Positions 9,472 through 18,954 of a DNA stretch of 49,116 nt are shown here, in pieces. Location of the stretch: NCBI GenBank assembly GCA_016342355.1, contig JAEINP010000039.1:1-49116 (forward strand), in the 5' to 3' direction. The translations under genes were made by a program, and so were the position numbers. Each line of letters opens with the position of its first letter. Position 1 is the first letter of the stretch. A model generated the notes under the pieces. The model was not told where the DNA came from, did not search any database, and worked only from the letters and a program-made list of their open reading frames with translations. This DNA comes from Desulfatibacillum sp. Its GTDB lineage: Bacteria > Desulfobacterota > Desulfobacteria > Desulfobacterales > Desulfatibacillaceae.

Positions 9472-9604
9472 TGCCGCCTCACATTAGGGGGAAAAATCTT
9501 ACAAACCGCAATGGTATCTTTGATGGATGGAACCTGTTATCTCTCACCACAGGGCGTCCCTCGCCTGTAGCTCTATCTTAAACCAGCCTGGGACTTGAAT
9601 CGTT

Positions 9605-12466
9605 TCATGTAGAATCAGTCGACTCCTTCCAAGTGACCAAAGCCAACTCTTTTTTCAATAACAGGAATTCCGTTTCAATGGTCTCCTGCAACGCTCTGGC
9701 GGCTTCCAGGTCCCCGCTGACTCCAGCCTGTTCCATATCCTTGGTAGCCTGCACCATGGCCAAGGCCCCGATATTGGAAGAAGCCCCTTTAACGGCATGG
9801 GCATTGTTGCTCACCCCGGCGAGGTCCTGCGCCTTCACAAAAGCCCTGAGTTCCACAATTTTTTTTGGGGTGTCTTCCAGATAGGCCTGGACAATCTCCT
9901 TTGCCAGATCTTCGTCATCCATGAGCCGTTCAAGCAAGCCCTTTTTATCGAAGACAAGAGGAGCGTCACCCCTTTCGTTTGCTACTACTGGGGCGCTGGG
10001 GCTCATGGCATCCTCCATCTGGGCGTCCGGGATCCATTTTACTATCATTTCAACCAGAGCCAACGGCTCCACCGGCTTGGACAGGTAGTCGTCCATTCCT
10101 GCCTGGAGACATTTTTTTCTGTCTCCAGCCATGGCATGGGCCGTCATGGCAATGACGGGAATGTCCGGGTTCAGGACGCGGGAGCGGCGACTACGTATGC
10201 GCCGGGTGGCTTCGTACCCGTCCATGTCAGGCATTTGGCAGTCCATGAGAACCAGGGTATACCTTCTGTTGCATAGGGCTTCCACGGCTTCTCTTCCATT
10301 GGAAACCGCATCGGCCTGCAAGCCCAGTTTTCCCAGTATGCTCAAGGCTACCTTTTGGTTAACAGGGTTATCCTCAGCAATCAAAATATGCACATCCGGC
10401 CTTTTTAAAGGCTTAAGGGCCGGGGCAAAGTACCTGGGTTTCCGGGGCTGTTCGTTGGCGTGGTTGCTGTTCAGGGCATTCACCACACTGTCATATAGGG
10501 CGGATTGCTTGACCGGTTTCGTCAGGCAACCCTCAAATCCTGCGTTTCTCATCCTGGAGTCGTCCCATCTCTTGCCCATAAAAGTCATGATAAGCCAGTG
10601 GGTGTCGGCCAGCTTGATATCCTTGCGGGCCAATCGGCCCAGAGTTTCCCCATCCATGTCCTTGAGCTTGTTGTCGGCAATGGCTATGGCAAAGGGGTCT
10701 TGTGATGCCATGGCCAAGCGTAGTTTTTCCAGGGCTTCGCCGCCGCCCTGAGCTTCTTCCGGCCTGCATGACCATGATTTGAGCATGTTCACCAAATGGA
10801 GTCTGGCGCCTGCATTTTCCGCCACAACCAGGATGCGCTTGTTCCGGACAGCCAGGTATGGGGAGATTCCTTCTCTTTTCCAGGCCTGTTTGCCGAATTG
10901 GGCAGTGAACCAGAAGGTGGAACCTTTTCCCTCCCCACTTTCCACGCCGATTTCGCCCTTCATCATTTGGGCCAGTTTTTTGGAGATAGCCAGGCCCAGG
11001 CCGGTTCCTCCATAATTCCGTGTGGTGGATGCCTCTGCCTGGGTAAATGCGTCAAACAGGGAACGTTGACGGCTGGGGGCGATCCCTATGCCTGTGTCGG
11101 TTACTGAAAATTTCAGGACCAAAAGCTCGGGCTCTTGTTTTATCATGGTGACATGGATGGTGATGCTGCCGTGGGCGGTGAACTTGATGGCATTGTTGGC
11201 CAGATTCAGCACTATCTGACGAAGTCTTACCGGATCTCCAGTGAGGCCAAAGGGAACTTTTGGGTCTATAAGGCAGACAAATTCCAGGCCTTTTTCCTGA
11301 GCTCGCAGGGCAACAATGTCGCTGGCCTCCTCCAGGGTGCTTCGGAGGTCGAATTCGATGGCCTCCAGGTCCAGCTTCCCGGCCTCTATCTTGGAAAAAT
11401 CCAGAATATCGTTGATGATGTCCAGCAAGGCATGGGCGCTGTTGCGCACGGTTTCCGCATATTCCCTTTGTTCCCGATTCAATTGTGTTTCCAAAAGCAG
11501 GCTGATCATGCCCACAACCCCGTTCATTGGTGTGCGGATTTCGTGGCTCATGTTGGCCAGAAACTCACTTTTTGCCATGTTGGCCAGTTCCGCCTGCACT
11601 GCAAGGCGATGGGAATCCTCTATGAGTAATTCCAACTGGCGGTTGGCATCTTCGATCTCTTCCTTGGATCTTCTAAGAGCCTGTTCCACATCCTTTTGGT
11701 GGGTAATATCCAGCAAAATACACTGGAAACCCATTATGTGGCCGCCGGAGCGGGAGATAGGGTGAATATTGGTGGAAAAGCAACGCTTCCGATTATCAGG
11801 GAGCAGCACCCAGTCCTCATAAATCCCCCCTAAACCCTTTTGGAGGATGCCATGGAAACGTTTGATGAACCGTTCTGCATCCTCATGCGGGAAAAGGTCC
11901 CGGATGCCCATGCCGGCAATATTTTCCTTTGCCACGCCATACAAATTGGCGGCCGCCTCATTAGCCAGGATCACCCGGTCCGTGGTATCGAAAAACAGGA
12001 TTGCCGACCCTGCGTTTTCAATCAAAACCCGGTACCTTTCCTCGCTCTCCCTGACTTTTTCTTCAAATTCAATGTTGTCGCGGGTGAGTTTGGCTTTTTC
12101 CAGGGCATTGATGATGGCATGATACAGGATGTCCAGGTCGTTGATGGGTTTGATCAGGTAATCCCAGGCCCCGGTCCTGAGGGCATTTACCGCCTCGCTC
12201 ACACCCCCTGCACCAGAGATGACAATGACCGGAGTGAGGGGGGATTCCTTTGTGATTTCCTTCAGAACCTGGAGTCCGTCCATTTCGGGCATGCGCAGGT
12301 CCAGGAGCACCAAGTCAGGGCTTTCCTGGCGGAATTTGTCAAGCCCCATTCTGCCGTTGTCTGCAAGGATCACGTCAAAGTCATAGTCCTGCAAATATTC
12401 TGAGATGCTGCGTTGGATGGCCTTTTCATCGTCTACAGCTAGAATTTTGATGGGCTTGTCTGTCAT
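9605..12466 (-). CDS. cytoplasmic hybrid histidine kinase (REC-PAS-HisKA-HATPase-REC-REC-Hpt)
   Basis: 953-aa phosphorelay kinase without membrane segments. An N-terminal receiver (acceptor near D56) precedes a PAS domain (~145-260), HisKA with H308 ([13 protein letters not shown]), a HATPase core ([21 protein letters not shown]), two receivers and an Hpt domain (H890 in [13 protein letters not shown]). The middle receiver has kept its acceptor aspartate ([11 protein letters not shown]) but has AE where the acidic DD pair should be, so phosphorylation there may be weak or absent. The last receiver (D742) is intact. ATG at 12466 is chosen over an upstream in-frame ATG because GGAAGGA lies just before it. 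The core is paralogous to the 6169-9471 kinase. Confidence 0.92.
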   Translation of the reverse strand: MTDKPIKILAVDDEKAIQRSISEYLQDYDFDVILADNGRMGLDKFRQESPDLVLLDLRMPEMDGLQVLKEITKESPLTPVIVISGAGGVSEAVNALRTGAWDYLIKPINDLDILYHAIINALEKAKLTRDNIEFEEKVRESEERYRVLIENAGSAILFFDTTDRVILANEAAANLYGVAKENIAGMGIRDLFPHEDAERFIKRFHGILQKGLGGIYEDWVLLPDNRKRCFSTNIHPISRSGGHIMGFQCILLDITHQKDVEQALRRSKEEIEDANRQLELLIEDSHRLAVQAELANMAKSEFLANMSHEIRTPMNGVVGMISLLLETQLNREQREYAETVRNSAHALLDIINDILDFSKIEAGKLDLEAIEFDLRSTLEEASDIVALRAQEKGLEFVCLIDPKVPFGLTGDPVRLRQIVLNLANNAIKFTAHGSITIHVTMIKQEPELLVLKFSVTDTGIGIAPSRQRSLFDAFTQAEASTTRNYGGTGLGLAISKKLAQMMKGEIGVESGEGKGSTFWFTAQFGKQAWKREGISPYLAVRNKRILVVAENAGARLHLVNMLKSWSCRPEEAQGGGEALEKLRLAMASQDPFAIAIADNKLKDMDGETLGRLARKDIKLADTHWLIMTFMGKRWDDSRMRNAGFEGCLTKPVKQSALYDSVVNALNSNHANEQPRKPRYFAPALKPLKRPDVHILIAEDNPVNQKVALSILGKLGLQADAVSNGREAVEALCNRRYTLVLMDCQMPDMDGYEATRRIRSRRSRVLNPDIPVIAMTAHAMAGDRKKCLQAGMDDYLSKPVEPLALVEMIVKWIPDAQMEDAMSPSAPVVANERGDAPLVFDKKGLLERLMDDEDLAKEIVQAYLEDTPKKIVELRAFVKAQDLAGVSNNAHAVKGASSNIGALAMVQATKDMEQAGVSGDLEAARALQETIETEFLLLKKELALVTWKESTDST

Positions 12467-12541
12467 GATTCCTTCCGGGAACATCATAAGGTATTCTCAC
12501 ATTTACCGAACTCCGTGCACAAACACAAGGGCCTTTATGAA

Positions 12542-15199
12542 TCAATAAATAGAATGCGACGCCCCAAGCAGGGGTTTGACCGTGGAGACCAACTGGGCCA
12601 GGTCAACAGGCTTTTCCAGGCAGGCATGGGCTCCGGCTTCCAGAAAGGGATTGCACCCCTGGGTGGAAAGACTGTCGGTAAGGACCACCAAAGGAATATT
12701 TTTCCAGTCTTCGACGCCCCGAATGGCCGTAATCACTCTATTGTGGTCGGAAATGGCCAGTTCCCCGCTAAGGATGACCAGGGTAATGTTTCCATTTTCC
12801 TTCAGTCGCTCCATGATTTCATAGGGGGTCCTGGCAACCAAAACCGTGGAACCGGCGTCCCCCAATACCTTGCGCAGGGTGAAAACATGCCGCATATCCC
12901 GGTCGGCCAACAGAATGGTTTTATCCTGGAAAAATGCAGCATCTTCGGCTCGGATCTCCAGCAATCCCGGCTTTTCCGGTGAGATCAATGGCCTTGCTTC
13001 CATGGTGCACAAGGGCTCCCACGGGCGCATAATGGGCGGTTCAGCAGAGCAGGAATATGTTTCCGGCACGACCAGGGTAAATATGCTGCCCACTCCTGGC
13101 TCGCTTTCCGCCTGGATTGCCCCGCCAATAAGACGGGCAATTTCCCGGGAAATAGTCAGGCCCAAGCCCGTGCCTCCGAATTCCCGGCTGGTGGTTCCAT
13201 CGGCCTGGGTAAAGGCCTCGAAGATATCCTCCATTTTATCCTTGGGGATGCCTATGCCTGTGTCCATTACGGAAAAGGCTATGCATCTCGTAGGATCGTA
13301 GCCCGGAAGCAGCCCCCTGCTTTTGGGGTTGGGGCGCTGAACCTGCAGAATTATAGTTCCTTGCTTGGTGAATTTGAGGGCATTGGAAAGGAAATTACGC
13401 AACACCTGCTCCAAACGTTGGCTGTCTGATTGAACGGGCCGGAACATTTCATCGCCCATCTTTACCTGGAAATCCAGGCCCTTGTTCCTGGCAAGGGGCA
13501 GGAACTCCCGTTCCATGTCCAGGACAAAATTGCGCAGGTCAACCGGGGCGATGTTCACAGTCATCTTGCCCGCCTCTATCTTGGAAAGATCCAGAACCTC
13601 GTTGATGAGTGTGAGCAGGGCCTTGCCCGAGGACTGAATGGCCTGGACGCACTCCAAATCGCCGGAGGTGAGGCTTTTTTCCCTGTTTTCATATAAAATG
13701 CCCGAAAGTAGAATGATGCTGTTCAGGGGCGTGCGGAGCTCGTGGGACACATTGGCAAGGAACTGGGATTTGTACATGCTGCCGATTTCCAGGTCTCTGG
13801 CCCGCGCTTCCAGTAGTTCGTGGGCGTTTTGCAGTTCCACGTTTGTTTTTTCCAACTGCTGATAGGCGTCCTGCAATTTTTTTTCCGAGGCCTTGCGTTC
13901 CGTCACATCCCTGCCACTGAACACCACCCCTCCAACGCCTGCCACATCCAGTTGGGAATTCATGACGCCTTCCACCCAACACCAGGCTCCGTCCCTGTGT
14001 TTGAAGCGCACTCCTTCCACTTTGATGGGTTTTCCGGGGTTGGCTATAGCCTGTTCCAAGGCTCTTTCCACCATGGAGACATCCCGGGGATGAATATTGC
14101 GGCTGGGGTATTGGCCCATGACCATGGCAGTGTCGTATCCGTAAGCGGAAAACACGGAAGGGCTGGCATAGGTGTAGGTGTTGTCCTGTCCGATGATAAG
14201 GGTGATATCCGACGAGTTTTCCGTCAATGCCCTGAAGCGTTCTTCGCTGGCAGTAAGTGCCTGGGCGGCGTGAATATCCCTTAAAGCCTCCACGCCGTGG
14301 GAGGCGATAAGCGTGGTCAGTTCCAAGTCCGTGTCTGTGAAAGGCTGGCCTGCCAATCTGGAAAGAAGGCCGACGCCCTGGATGTTTTTGTCCGGTGAAT
14401 AAATGGGAACCGTGAGCACGGAACTCCCCTCCCATCCCCGGGCGGCTGAATCCATGAAACCCAGCCCCCCTTCCCAGCTCTCCACCAATAGCCCGTGGCC
14501 TAATCGCCAATTCATTTCCGCCAGGGCATCCAAAGAATCAGGCAGGGGGATGTGCTGGTCCGTTCCTTCGGGGCCCGTGGAGCGCATGAGGACCAGTTCG
14601 TTCTCTTTCCGGAGAAACAGGCGTCCCTGGCTGGCCCGGGTGTTTTCCATGAGGGCGCTCAAAAGCATGGTGCATAACTCATCTTCGGTTTTGCAGGAGG
14701 TAAAAAACAGAGTACAGTCAGTGATGTGCTTGAGCCGCCTGCTGTATTCCAGGAGCTTTTCAGACCGCTCCTGGACCAGGGCTTCCAGGTTTTCCTGGTA
14801 GCGCTTGTTTTCCCTGCGCAGGCTGGCGCGTTCCAGGTTTTTTCTGACCGTATGAAGCAGGATGCTAAGGCTTTCGATGGGTTTGAAAATATAGTCCCAC
14901 GCACCCATTTTCAGGGCGTTTACCGCATCCCGAGCCACCCCGGCTCCAGATACAACGATCAGAGGGATGTCCGGGGCCTCCTTCCCCATGATGGAAAGGA
15001 CTTCCAAGCCGTCCATTTCGGGCATGCGCAGGTCCACCAAAACCAGGTCGGGTTTTTCCCTGCGGAAGATTTCCACGCCCATCCTGCCGTTCTCAGCTTC
15101 CAGGACATGATAGCCGCTATCCTCCAAAAAGGAGGCGAAACTCCACCGGATGGCGTCTTCATCGTCAATAGTCAGAATAGTCGCGGGGGCGCCTTCCAT
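12542..15199 (-). CDS. cytoplasmic hybrid histidine kinase (REC-GAF-PAS-HisKA-HATPase-degenerate REC)
   Basis: 885-aa kinase. An N-terminal receiver (acceptor near D56, [13 protein letters not shown]) is followed by a coiled coil (~110-155), a GAF-like domain (~165-310), a PAS domain (~320-435), HisKA with H486 (NVSHELRTPLNS), and a HATPase core (NFLSNALKF, DTGIGIP, GGTGLGLT). The C-terminal receiver-like domain has serine where the phosphoacceptor aspartate belongs (LVILSGEL) and only one acid of the usual pair, so it is probably not phosphorylated. There is no Hpt domain. ATG at 15199 follows GAGGA; an open frame continues upstream but has no ribosome site and would overlap the regulator gene. 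The N-terminal receiver resembles that of the 9605-12466 kinase. Confidence 0.9.
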   Translation of the reverse strand: MEGAPATILTIDDEDAIRWSFASFLEDSGYHVLEAENGRMGVEIFRREKPDLVLVDLRMPEMDGLEVLSIMGKEAPDIPLIVVSGAGVARDAVNALKMGAWDYIFKPIESLSILLHTVRKNLERASLRRENKRYQENLEALVQERSEKLLEYSRRLKHITDCTLFFTSCKTEDELCTMLLSALMENTRASQGRLFLRKENELVLMRSTGPEGTDQHIPLPDSLDALAEMNWRLGHGLLVESWEGGLGFMDSAARGWEGSSVLTVPIYSPDKNIQGVGLLSRLAGQPFTDTDLELTTLIASHGVEALRDIHAAQALTASEERFRALTENSSDITLIIGQDNTYTYASPSVFSAYGYDTAMVMGQYPSRNIHPRDVSMVERALEQAIANPGKPIKVEGVRFKHRDGAWCWVEGVMNSQLDVAGVGGVVFSGRDVTERKASEKKLQDAYQQLEKTNVELQNAHELLEARARDLEIGSMYKSQFLANVSHELRTPLNSIILLSGILYENREKSLTSGDLECVQAIQSSGKALLTLINEVLDLSKIEAGKMTVNIAPVDLRNFVLDMEREFLPLARNKGLDFQVKMGDEMFRPVQSDSQRLEQVLRNFLSNALKFTKQGTIILQVQRPNPKSRGLLPGYDPTRCIAFSVMDTGIGIPKDKMEDIFEAFTQADGTTSREFGGTGLGLTISREIARLIGGAIQAESEPGVGSIFTLVVPETYSCSAEPPIMRPWEPLCTMEARPLISPEKPGLLEIRAEDAAFFQDKTILLADRDMRHVFTLRKVLGDAGSTVLVARTPYEIMERLKENGNITLVILSGELAISDHNRVITAIRGVEDWKNIPLVVLTDSLSTQGCNPFLEAGAHACLEKPVDLAQLVSTVKPLLGASHSIY

Positions 15200-15356
15200 C
15201 AATTCCTCATGAACAGGCCTGGGGCCATGGCAGCCGGTTTCCGTTCCGATAGTGGGCGGTCCGGTTACAGGTTGAAGGTTATGGAAAGATGAGTCTTCAA
15301 AAAAACATTGCAATTTTCGGGCCAGGAATGGATCTGTTCTGGCCGGGCAAAACACT

Positions 15357-18300
15357 CTATTTGCGCTTGATCCCCAGCTTTTTCATCCGGGAAAACAAGG
15401 TATTGTGGTTGATTTGCAACAATTCGGCAGCTCCGCCAGGCCCCCGAACCTTGCCGCCTGTCCTTTTTAGCGCCCAGGCTATGTGGTTGCGTTCGTTTTC
15501 TTCCAGGGTGGCGGCCTCTCTCTCCTGAGAAAGGGCCGTTGCCCCCTGAATCAAATCCGGGATTTCCAGGCGTGCGCCAGAGCTCAATATGGCGCTCCGT
15601 TCAATGACATTCTCCAGTTCCCGCACATTGCCGGGCCATTCATAGGCGATGAGCTTTTCCAGGTCCTCGTGGTTCAACGTGCCCCGGGGCTTTCCCAAAT
15701 GCCTGGCATGGCGATTTATAAAATAGTCCACCAACAGGGGAATGTCCGCTTTTCTCTCCCGCAGGGGGGGGATTTTCAGGGACAGGACATTTAGCCGATA
15801 ATAGAGGTCTTCCCGGAACTTTCCGCTTTTCACGTCCTGCCGTAAGTCCCGGTTGGTGGCGGCCAAAAGGCGAAAGTCCGAGCGCAGGGTGGCCCTTCCC
15901 CCTACCCGTTCGAATTCCTTGTTCTGGAGCACCCTGAGCAGGCGCACCTGGACCTCGTGGGAAATATCGCCGACTTCGTCCAGAAACAAGGTGCCCCCGT
16001 CAGCCAGCTCAAACCTGCCCAGCCGCCTTTGGTCGGCGCCGGTAAAAGCGCCCTTTTCATGGCCGAAAAGTTCTGTGGCGATGAGCCCTTCAGGGAACAT
16101 GCTGCAATTGACCCGGATAAAGGCCTTGCCGGCCCTGGCGCTCTGGTCGTGGATGGCGCTGGCTATCAATTCCTTGCCCACCCCGGTTTCTCCCAGAATG
16201 AGAACTGTGGAATCGGTCCCCGCCACCTTTTTAACATCTGCCAACACCTTGCGCACAGGAGCGCAATCTCCCACAAATTCCACGGGAGGTTGGAATTCGC
16301 TCTGCTGCTCCTCCAAATACCTTTTTTCCTCTTCCAATTTCCGGATTAAAGCCCGGTTTTGCTCATGGACCCGGGCGTTGTCCAGGGCAATGGCTGCCTG
16401 GGCCGAGAAGAAGCCCAAAATCCGTATGTCCGACTCCTTGAGGGCGCTGGGAAAAATCCGGTTGTCCACATACAGGACCCCCAACACGGTTTCACGAAAT
16501 TTCAGGGGCACGCAAATGCAGGAATGGACAGCCTTGTTTTTTAAGGGATCGGACTGCCTGGGCGCCTCGGTCAGGCGAAACCTTGCCCGCCCTGTAAAAG
16601 CGGCTTCCCGGATCATCTTCATGCTGGATTGGAATTCAGGCCGGGAAATGTCCTGCTCCATAAGGTTCCTTGCTGCCCGGAGGACCACAGCAGGCTTTCC
16701 CTTTTCCTTGTTGACCAGAAAGACTGCTCCCCGTTCCGCGCCGGTAATTCTGTTTACCGTGGCAAGGATATGGCGCACCAAATCCCGGTCGTTGCGGATG
16801 GTGGCCAGTTCCTGACCCAGCTTCATGATTTCCTCCAGCAGGTTTTTGTCCGTGCGCAGGTCCTTGAGCAAAAAACGCAGATTGTCAGGAACCTGGTCGT
16901 AAAGAAAAGTGTCCAGCAGTTCGGCGCTTTTCAGCATGGTGTCCTTGGCCTTTTTTTCCTGCCCCATGGACAGGTACAGGCGGGCCAGGTCCATGCGGGT
17001 GCGGGCCAATTGGATTTCATGGCCGGATTCCTCCAGCCACTTTTCCGAGAGTTTCATGGACCGTAAAACCTTGTCTTTGGCGCCGCCCCTTTTTTCCTCC
17101 AAAAGGGCCTGGTAACGGTAGGCGCCGCCTTTGATCAAAATGTTGCGGCTTTTCTGCCATTCCCTGATTTCCTCAATAGCCAGGGCGTCCTTTACGCCGG
17201 GGAGTTGCCCCTGCTCCATGGCCCAGAACATTTCCGCGTTCTGGTATATGTGCGTTTCTATCATGATGCCCTTTTCCCTGGTGATGCGGATAGCTTCTCC
17301 AAGATACTTAACCGCCTTATCCTTGTTATTGTTGCGGAAATGGGCCAGGGCCAGATTAAGGCTGATGAGTACGGAATTATAGGTGTTGGATGTCTGGGCG
17401 GCATGATCCAGGGCCAGGTCCAGGTATTGGATGGCTTCCTCATACTGCCCCAGCTCTATGAGAAGACTGCCGATATGGTATCCCACATAGCTTCCCACGT
17501 ACAGATCCCCGGTGCTGCGGCATTTCTCATAAATGGCGTCCATGAGCCCCATGCCCCGCTTTATCTGCCCGTTAAAGGCATAGCAAACCCCCACAACCTG
17601 GGCTGACAACAGGGGAAAGCGGCCTTTGGGATATTTATCGATATCAGAGACCACTTCCTCGTAGTTGCGGATGACTTCCCGCAGCCGCCCTTGGGCGTAC
17701 AGGAAAAAAGTGCTCAAAAAGACCGCGGAACGCTTCAGGGACGGGTCGTCGATTTTTTCCGCCAGGGCCCAGCCCCTGTCGAAGTGGCGCAGGGCCTGGT
17801 TAAAATGGGAGCAAAACCATTCATTTTTGGCCAGGTGCATCTCCAAAAGGGCGGTCCGGGAGTCATCCCCCCGCTTTCTCGCTTTTTGGATGGCTGTTTT
17901 CAAGGGAGGGACCGTGGCCTCCACGTCCGGCGCCAACTCCACCATTTTGGAAACAGCAATAGCCGCACTGGTGAAAAGCTCGTAACCTTCCGGTGTATCG
18001 GAGTTCTCAAGGTCATCGATAATTCTCTGGTAGCAGAGAAGCGCCTTCTGGTGCCGGTGGGCTTTTCGATGAATATCCCCGGCTTTCAGGAGAGTGCGGC
18101 ACCCTTCCTCATCGTTCTCCAAATGAAGCAGGTGGTTGGAGGCCGCCAGGACAGCATCCTCCCGGGGGCCCATTTCCCTGAAATAGATCCCCGCAATGGA
18201 CCTGTGCCACAATTCCCGATCTTCCTTGGGCATGGAATGGGCGATCTCTTTGCGGAGGGTGTCATCCTTGAATCTGTAGAGGCCAGGGCCGTGTTTTTCC

Positions 18301-18473
18301 AGAATTCCTTTTTCAAAAAGGTTTTCCAGTTCCTGGAGAATTTCCGAGGCCTTGAGGCCGGACATTTCCAAAATCCAGTCCACGGAAAAGGCGCCCTCAA
18401 AAAGGGCCATGAGCCCCGCCACTCCGGGAGGAGCATGCAACGAGCGGAAAGAGGAGAGATTCTGGTCAGTCAT
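15357..18473 (-). CDS. sigma-54 activator with winged-helix/TPR, GAF, AAA+ and Fis domains
   Basis: Transcription activator of RNA polymerase with sigma-54, 1038 aa. Residues ~15-110 look like a winged-helix segment of the kind that follows STAND ATPases. TPR-like helices run to ~500 (IGSLLIELGQYEEAIQYLDLAL is one), a GAF domain spans ~540-690, then a coiled coil. The AAA+ domain starts near 731 with Walker A GETGVGKE, the sigma-54 contact loop GAFTGA, Walker B LFLDEVG and arginine finger region YYRLNV. A Fis-type helix-turn-helix ends the protein (GGAAELLQINHNTLFSRMKKL). It has no receiver, so it is not a classical partner of the kinases downstream; it probably senses a ligand or protein. 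ATG at 18473 follows GGAG by six bases. It is divergent from the acyl-CoA operon, its likely target. Confidence 0.93.
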   Translation of the reverse strand: MTDQNLSSFRSLHAPPGVAGLMALFEGAFSVDWILEMSGLKASEILQELENLFEKGILEKHGPGLYRFKDDTLRKEIAHSMPKEDRELWHRSIAGIYFREMGPREDAVLAASNHLLHLENDEEGCRTLLKAGDIHRKAHRHQKALLCYQRIIDDLENSDTPEGYELFTSAAIAVSKMVELAPDVEATVPPLKTAIQKARKRGDDSRTALLEMHLAKNEWFCSHFNQALRHFDRGWALAEKIDDPSLKRSAVFLSTFFLYAQGRLREVIRNYEEVVSDIDKYPKGRFPLLSAQVVGVCYAFNGQIKRGMGLMDAIYEKCRSTGDLYVGSYVGYHIGSLLIELGQYEEAIQYLDLALDHAAQTSNTYNSVLISLNLALAHFRNNNKDKAVKYLGEAIRITREKGIMIETHIYQNAEMFWAMEQGQLPGVKDALAIEEIREWQKSRNILIKGGAYRYQALLEEKRGGAKDKVLRSMKLSEKWLEESGHEIQLARTRMDLARLYLSMGQEKKAKDTMLKSAELLDTFLYDQVPDNLRFLLKDLRTDKNLLEEIMKLGQELATIRNDRDLVRHILATVNRITGAERGAVFLVNKEKGKPAVVLRAARNLMEQDISRPEFQSSMKMIREAAFTGRARFRLTEAPRQSDPLKNKAVHSCICVPLKFRETVLGVLYVDNRIFPSALKESDIRILGFFSAQAAIALDNARVHEQNRALIRKLEEEKRYLEEQQSEFQPPVEFVGDCAPVRKVLADVKKVAGTDSTVLILGETGVGKELIASAIHDQSARAGKAFIRVNCSMFPEGLIATELFGHEKGAFTGADQRRLGRFELADGGTLFLDEVGDISHEVQVRLLRVLQNKEFERVGGRATLRSDFRLLAATNRDLRQDVKSGKFREDLYYRLNVLSLKIPPLRERKADIPLLVDYFINRHARHLGKPRGTLNHEDLEKLIAYEWPGNVRELENVIERSAILSSGARLEIPDLIQGATALSQEREAATLEENERNHIAWALKRTGGKVRGPGGAAELLQINHNTLFSRMKKLGIKRK

Positions 18474-18583
18474 AAATGTCTCCGGTCCTTGGCGGGCAAG
18501 GGTTTGCATTCAACGGGGATGATGGTGAAAATATAGAATGGAAAGGGATGTGAGGTCAAGGGTTTTGTCCGATATCTAAAGCA

Positions 18584-18601
18584 TGTTTTAAATATCAAAC
18601 A
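18584..18601. promoter_or_regulatory. TGTTT-N8-AAACA dyad, possible activator site
   Basis: Perfect 5-base arms around an AT-rich 8-base centre, about 76 bases upstream of the candidate -24 element. Sigma-54 activators typically bind 80-150 bases upstream of the start point, so this is a plausible site for the divergently encoded activator. Short dyads also occur by chance. Confidence 0.35.
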
Positions 18602-18648
18602 CAATCAAGGTTCGGAAAAATAAGTGTGCGTCGGGTAAATTGCTGAAT

Positions 18649-18673
18649 TTGAATAACAAAGCCCAATATTCAA
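18649..18673. promoter_or_regulatory. TTGAATA / TATTCAA inverted repeat
   Basis: Seven-base perfect arms with an 11-base spacer, ending three bases before the candidate -24 element. The position suits an operator or second activator site. Confidence 0.35.
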
Positions 18674-18676
18674 GTT

Positions 18677-18693
18677 TTGGAATGCATTGTGCA
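18677..18693 (+). promoter_or_regulatory. candidate sigma-54 (-24/-12) promoter of the acyl-CoA operon
   Basis: TTGG at 18677-18680 and GTGCA at 18689-18693 place GG and GC exactly ten bases apart, the spacing needed by sigma-54. Against the consensus TTGGCAC-N5-TTGCA the -24 GG and -12 GC are kept, while the CAC and one T are not. It faces the acyl-CoA genes and the divergent gene encodes a sigma-54 activator. Confidence 0.45.
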
Positions 18694-18777
18694 TTTGCAT
18701 CACCGAAGGCCGGACAGCCAGGCAGCCTTCCCAATTCGGGCTTGACTGCCTGCTCAGGCCCGGAAGGTGAAAAATCA

Positions 18778-18798
18778 GGCGGATTTTTTGGATCCGCC
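18778..18798. repeat. hairpin in the operon leader
   Basis: GGCGGAT and ATCCGCC form a perfect 7-bp stem with a 7-base loop, inside the presumed 5' leader. No U-run follows on the + strand, so it is not a terminator for the operon. It may affect mRNA stability or be a protein site. Confidence 0.4.
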
Positions 18799-18954
18799 AA
18801 AACCAAAACATAGCCAGGAGAAACTGCGGTTGAAAACCATCTTGCCCATGGGGTATGCTGAACCATTCTCAACGAGGTTTTTTATATCCCGCTCGGGTAA
18901 GGCTTGTTTTTCTGCCTCCACAGGCAAATAATCGGTTATTTCAGGGAGCAACCT

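Larger units (their letters stand above)
18474..18954. promoter_or_regulatory. 481-bp divergent intergenic region with regulatory dyads
   Basis: No credible gene lies here. It contains, left to right: a TGTTT-N8-AAACA dyad (18584-18601), a TTGAATA/TATTCAA inverted repeat (18649-18673), a -24/-12-type promoter (18677-18693) and a hairpin (18778-18798). The leader before the first acyl-CoA dehydrogenase would be about 250 bases if that promoter is used, long enough for further control. Confidence 0.6.

Noticed and set aside
15200-15355. N-terminal extension of the third hybrid kinase
   Set aside because: No ribosome site precedes the upstream start, the segment has no domain, and ATG 15199 has GAGGA directly ahead of an intact receiver domain.
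18778-18798. Terminator for the acyl-CoA operon leader
   Set aside because: The hairpin is perfect but is followed by A/C-rich rather than T-rich sequence on the + strand.
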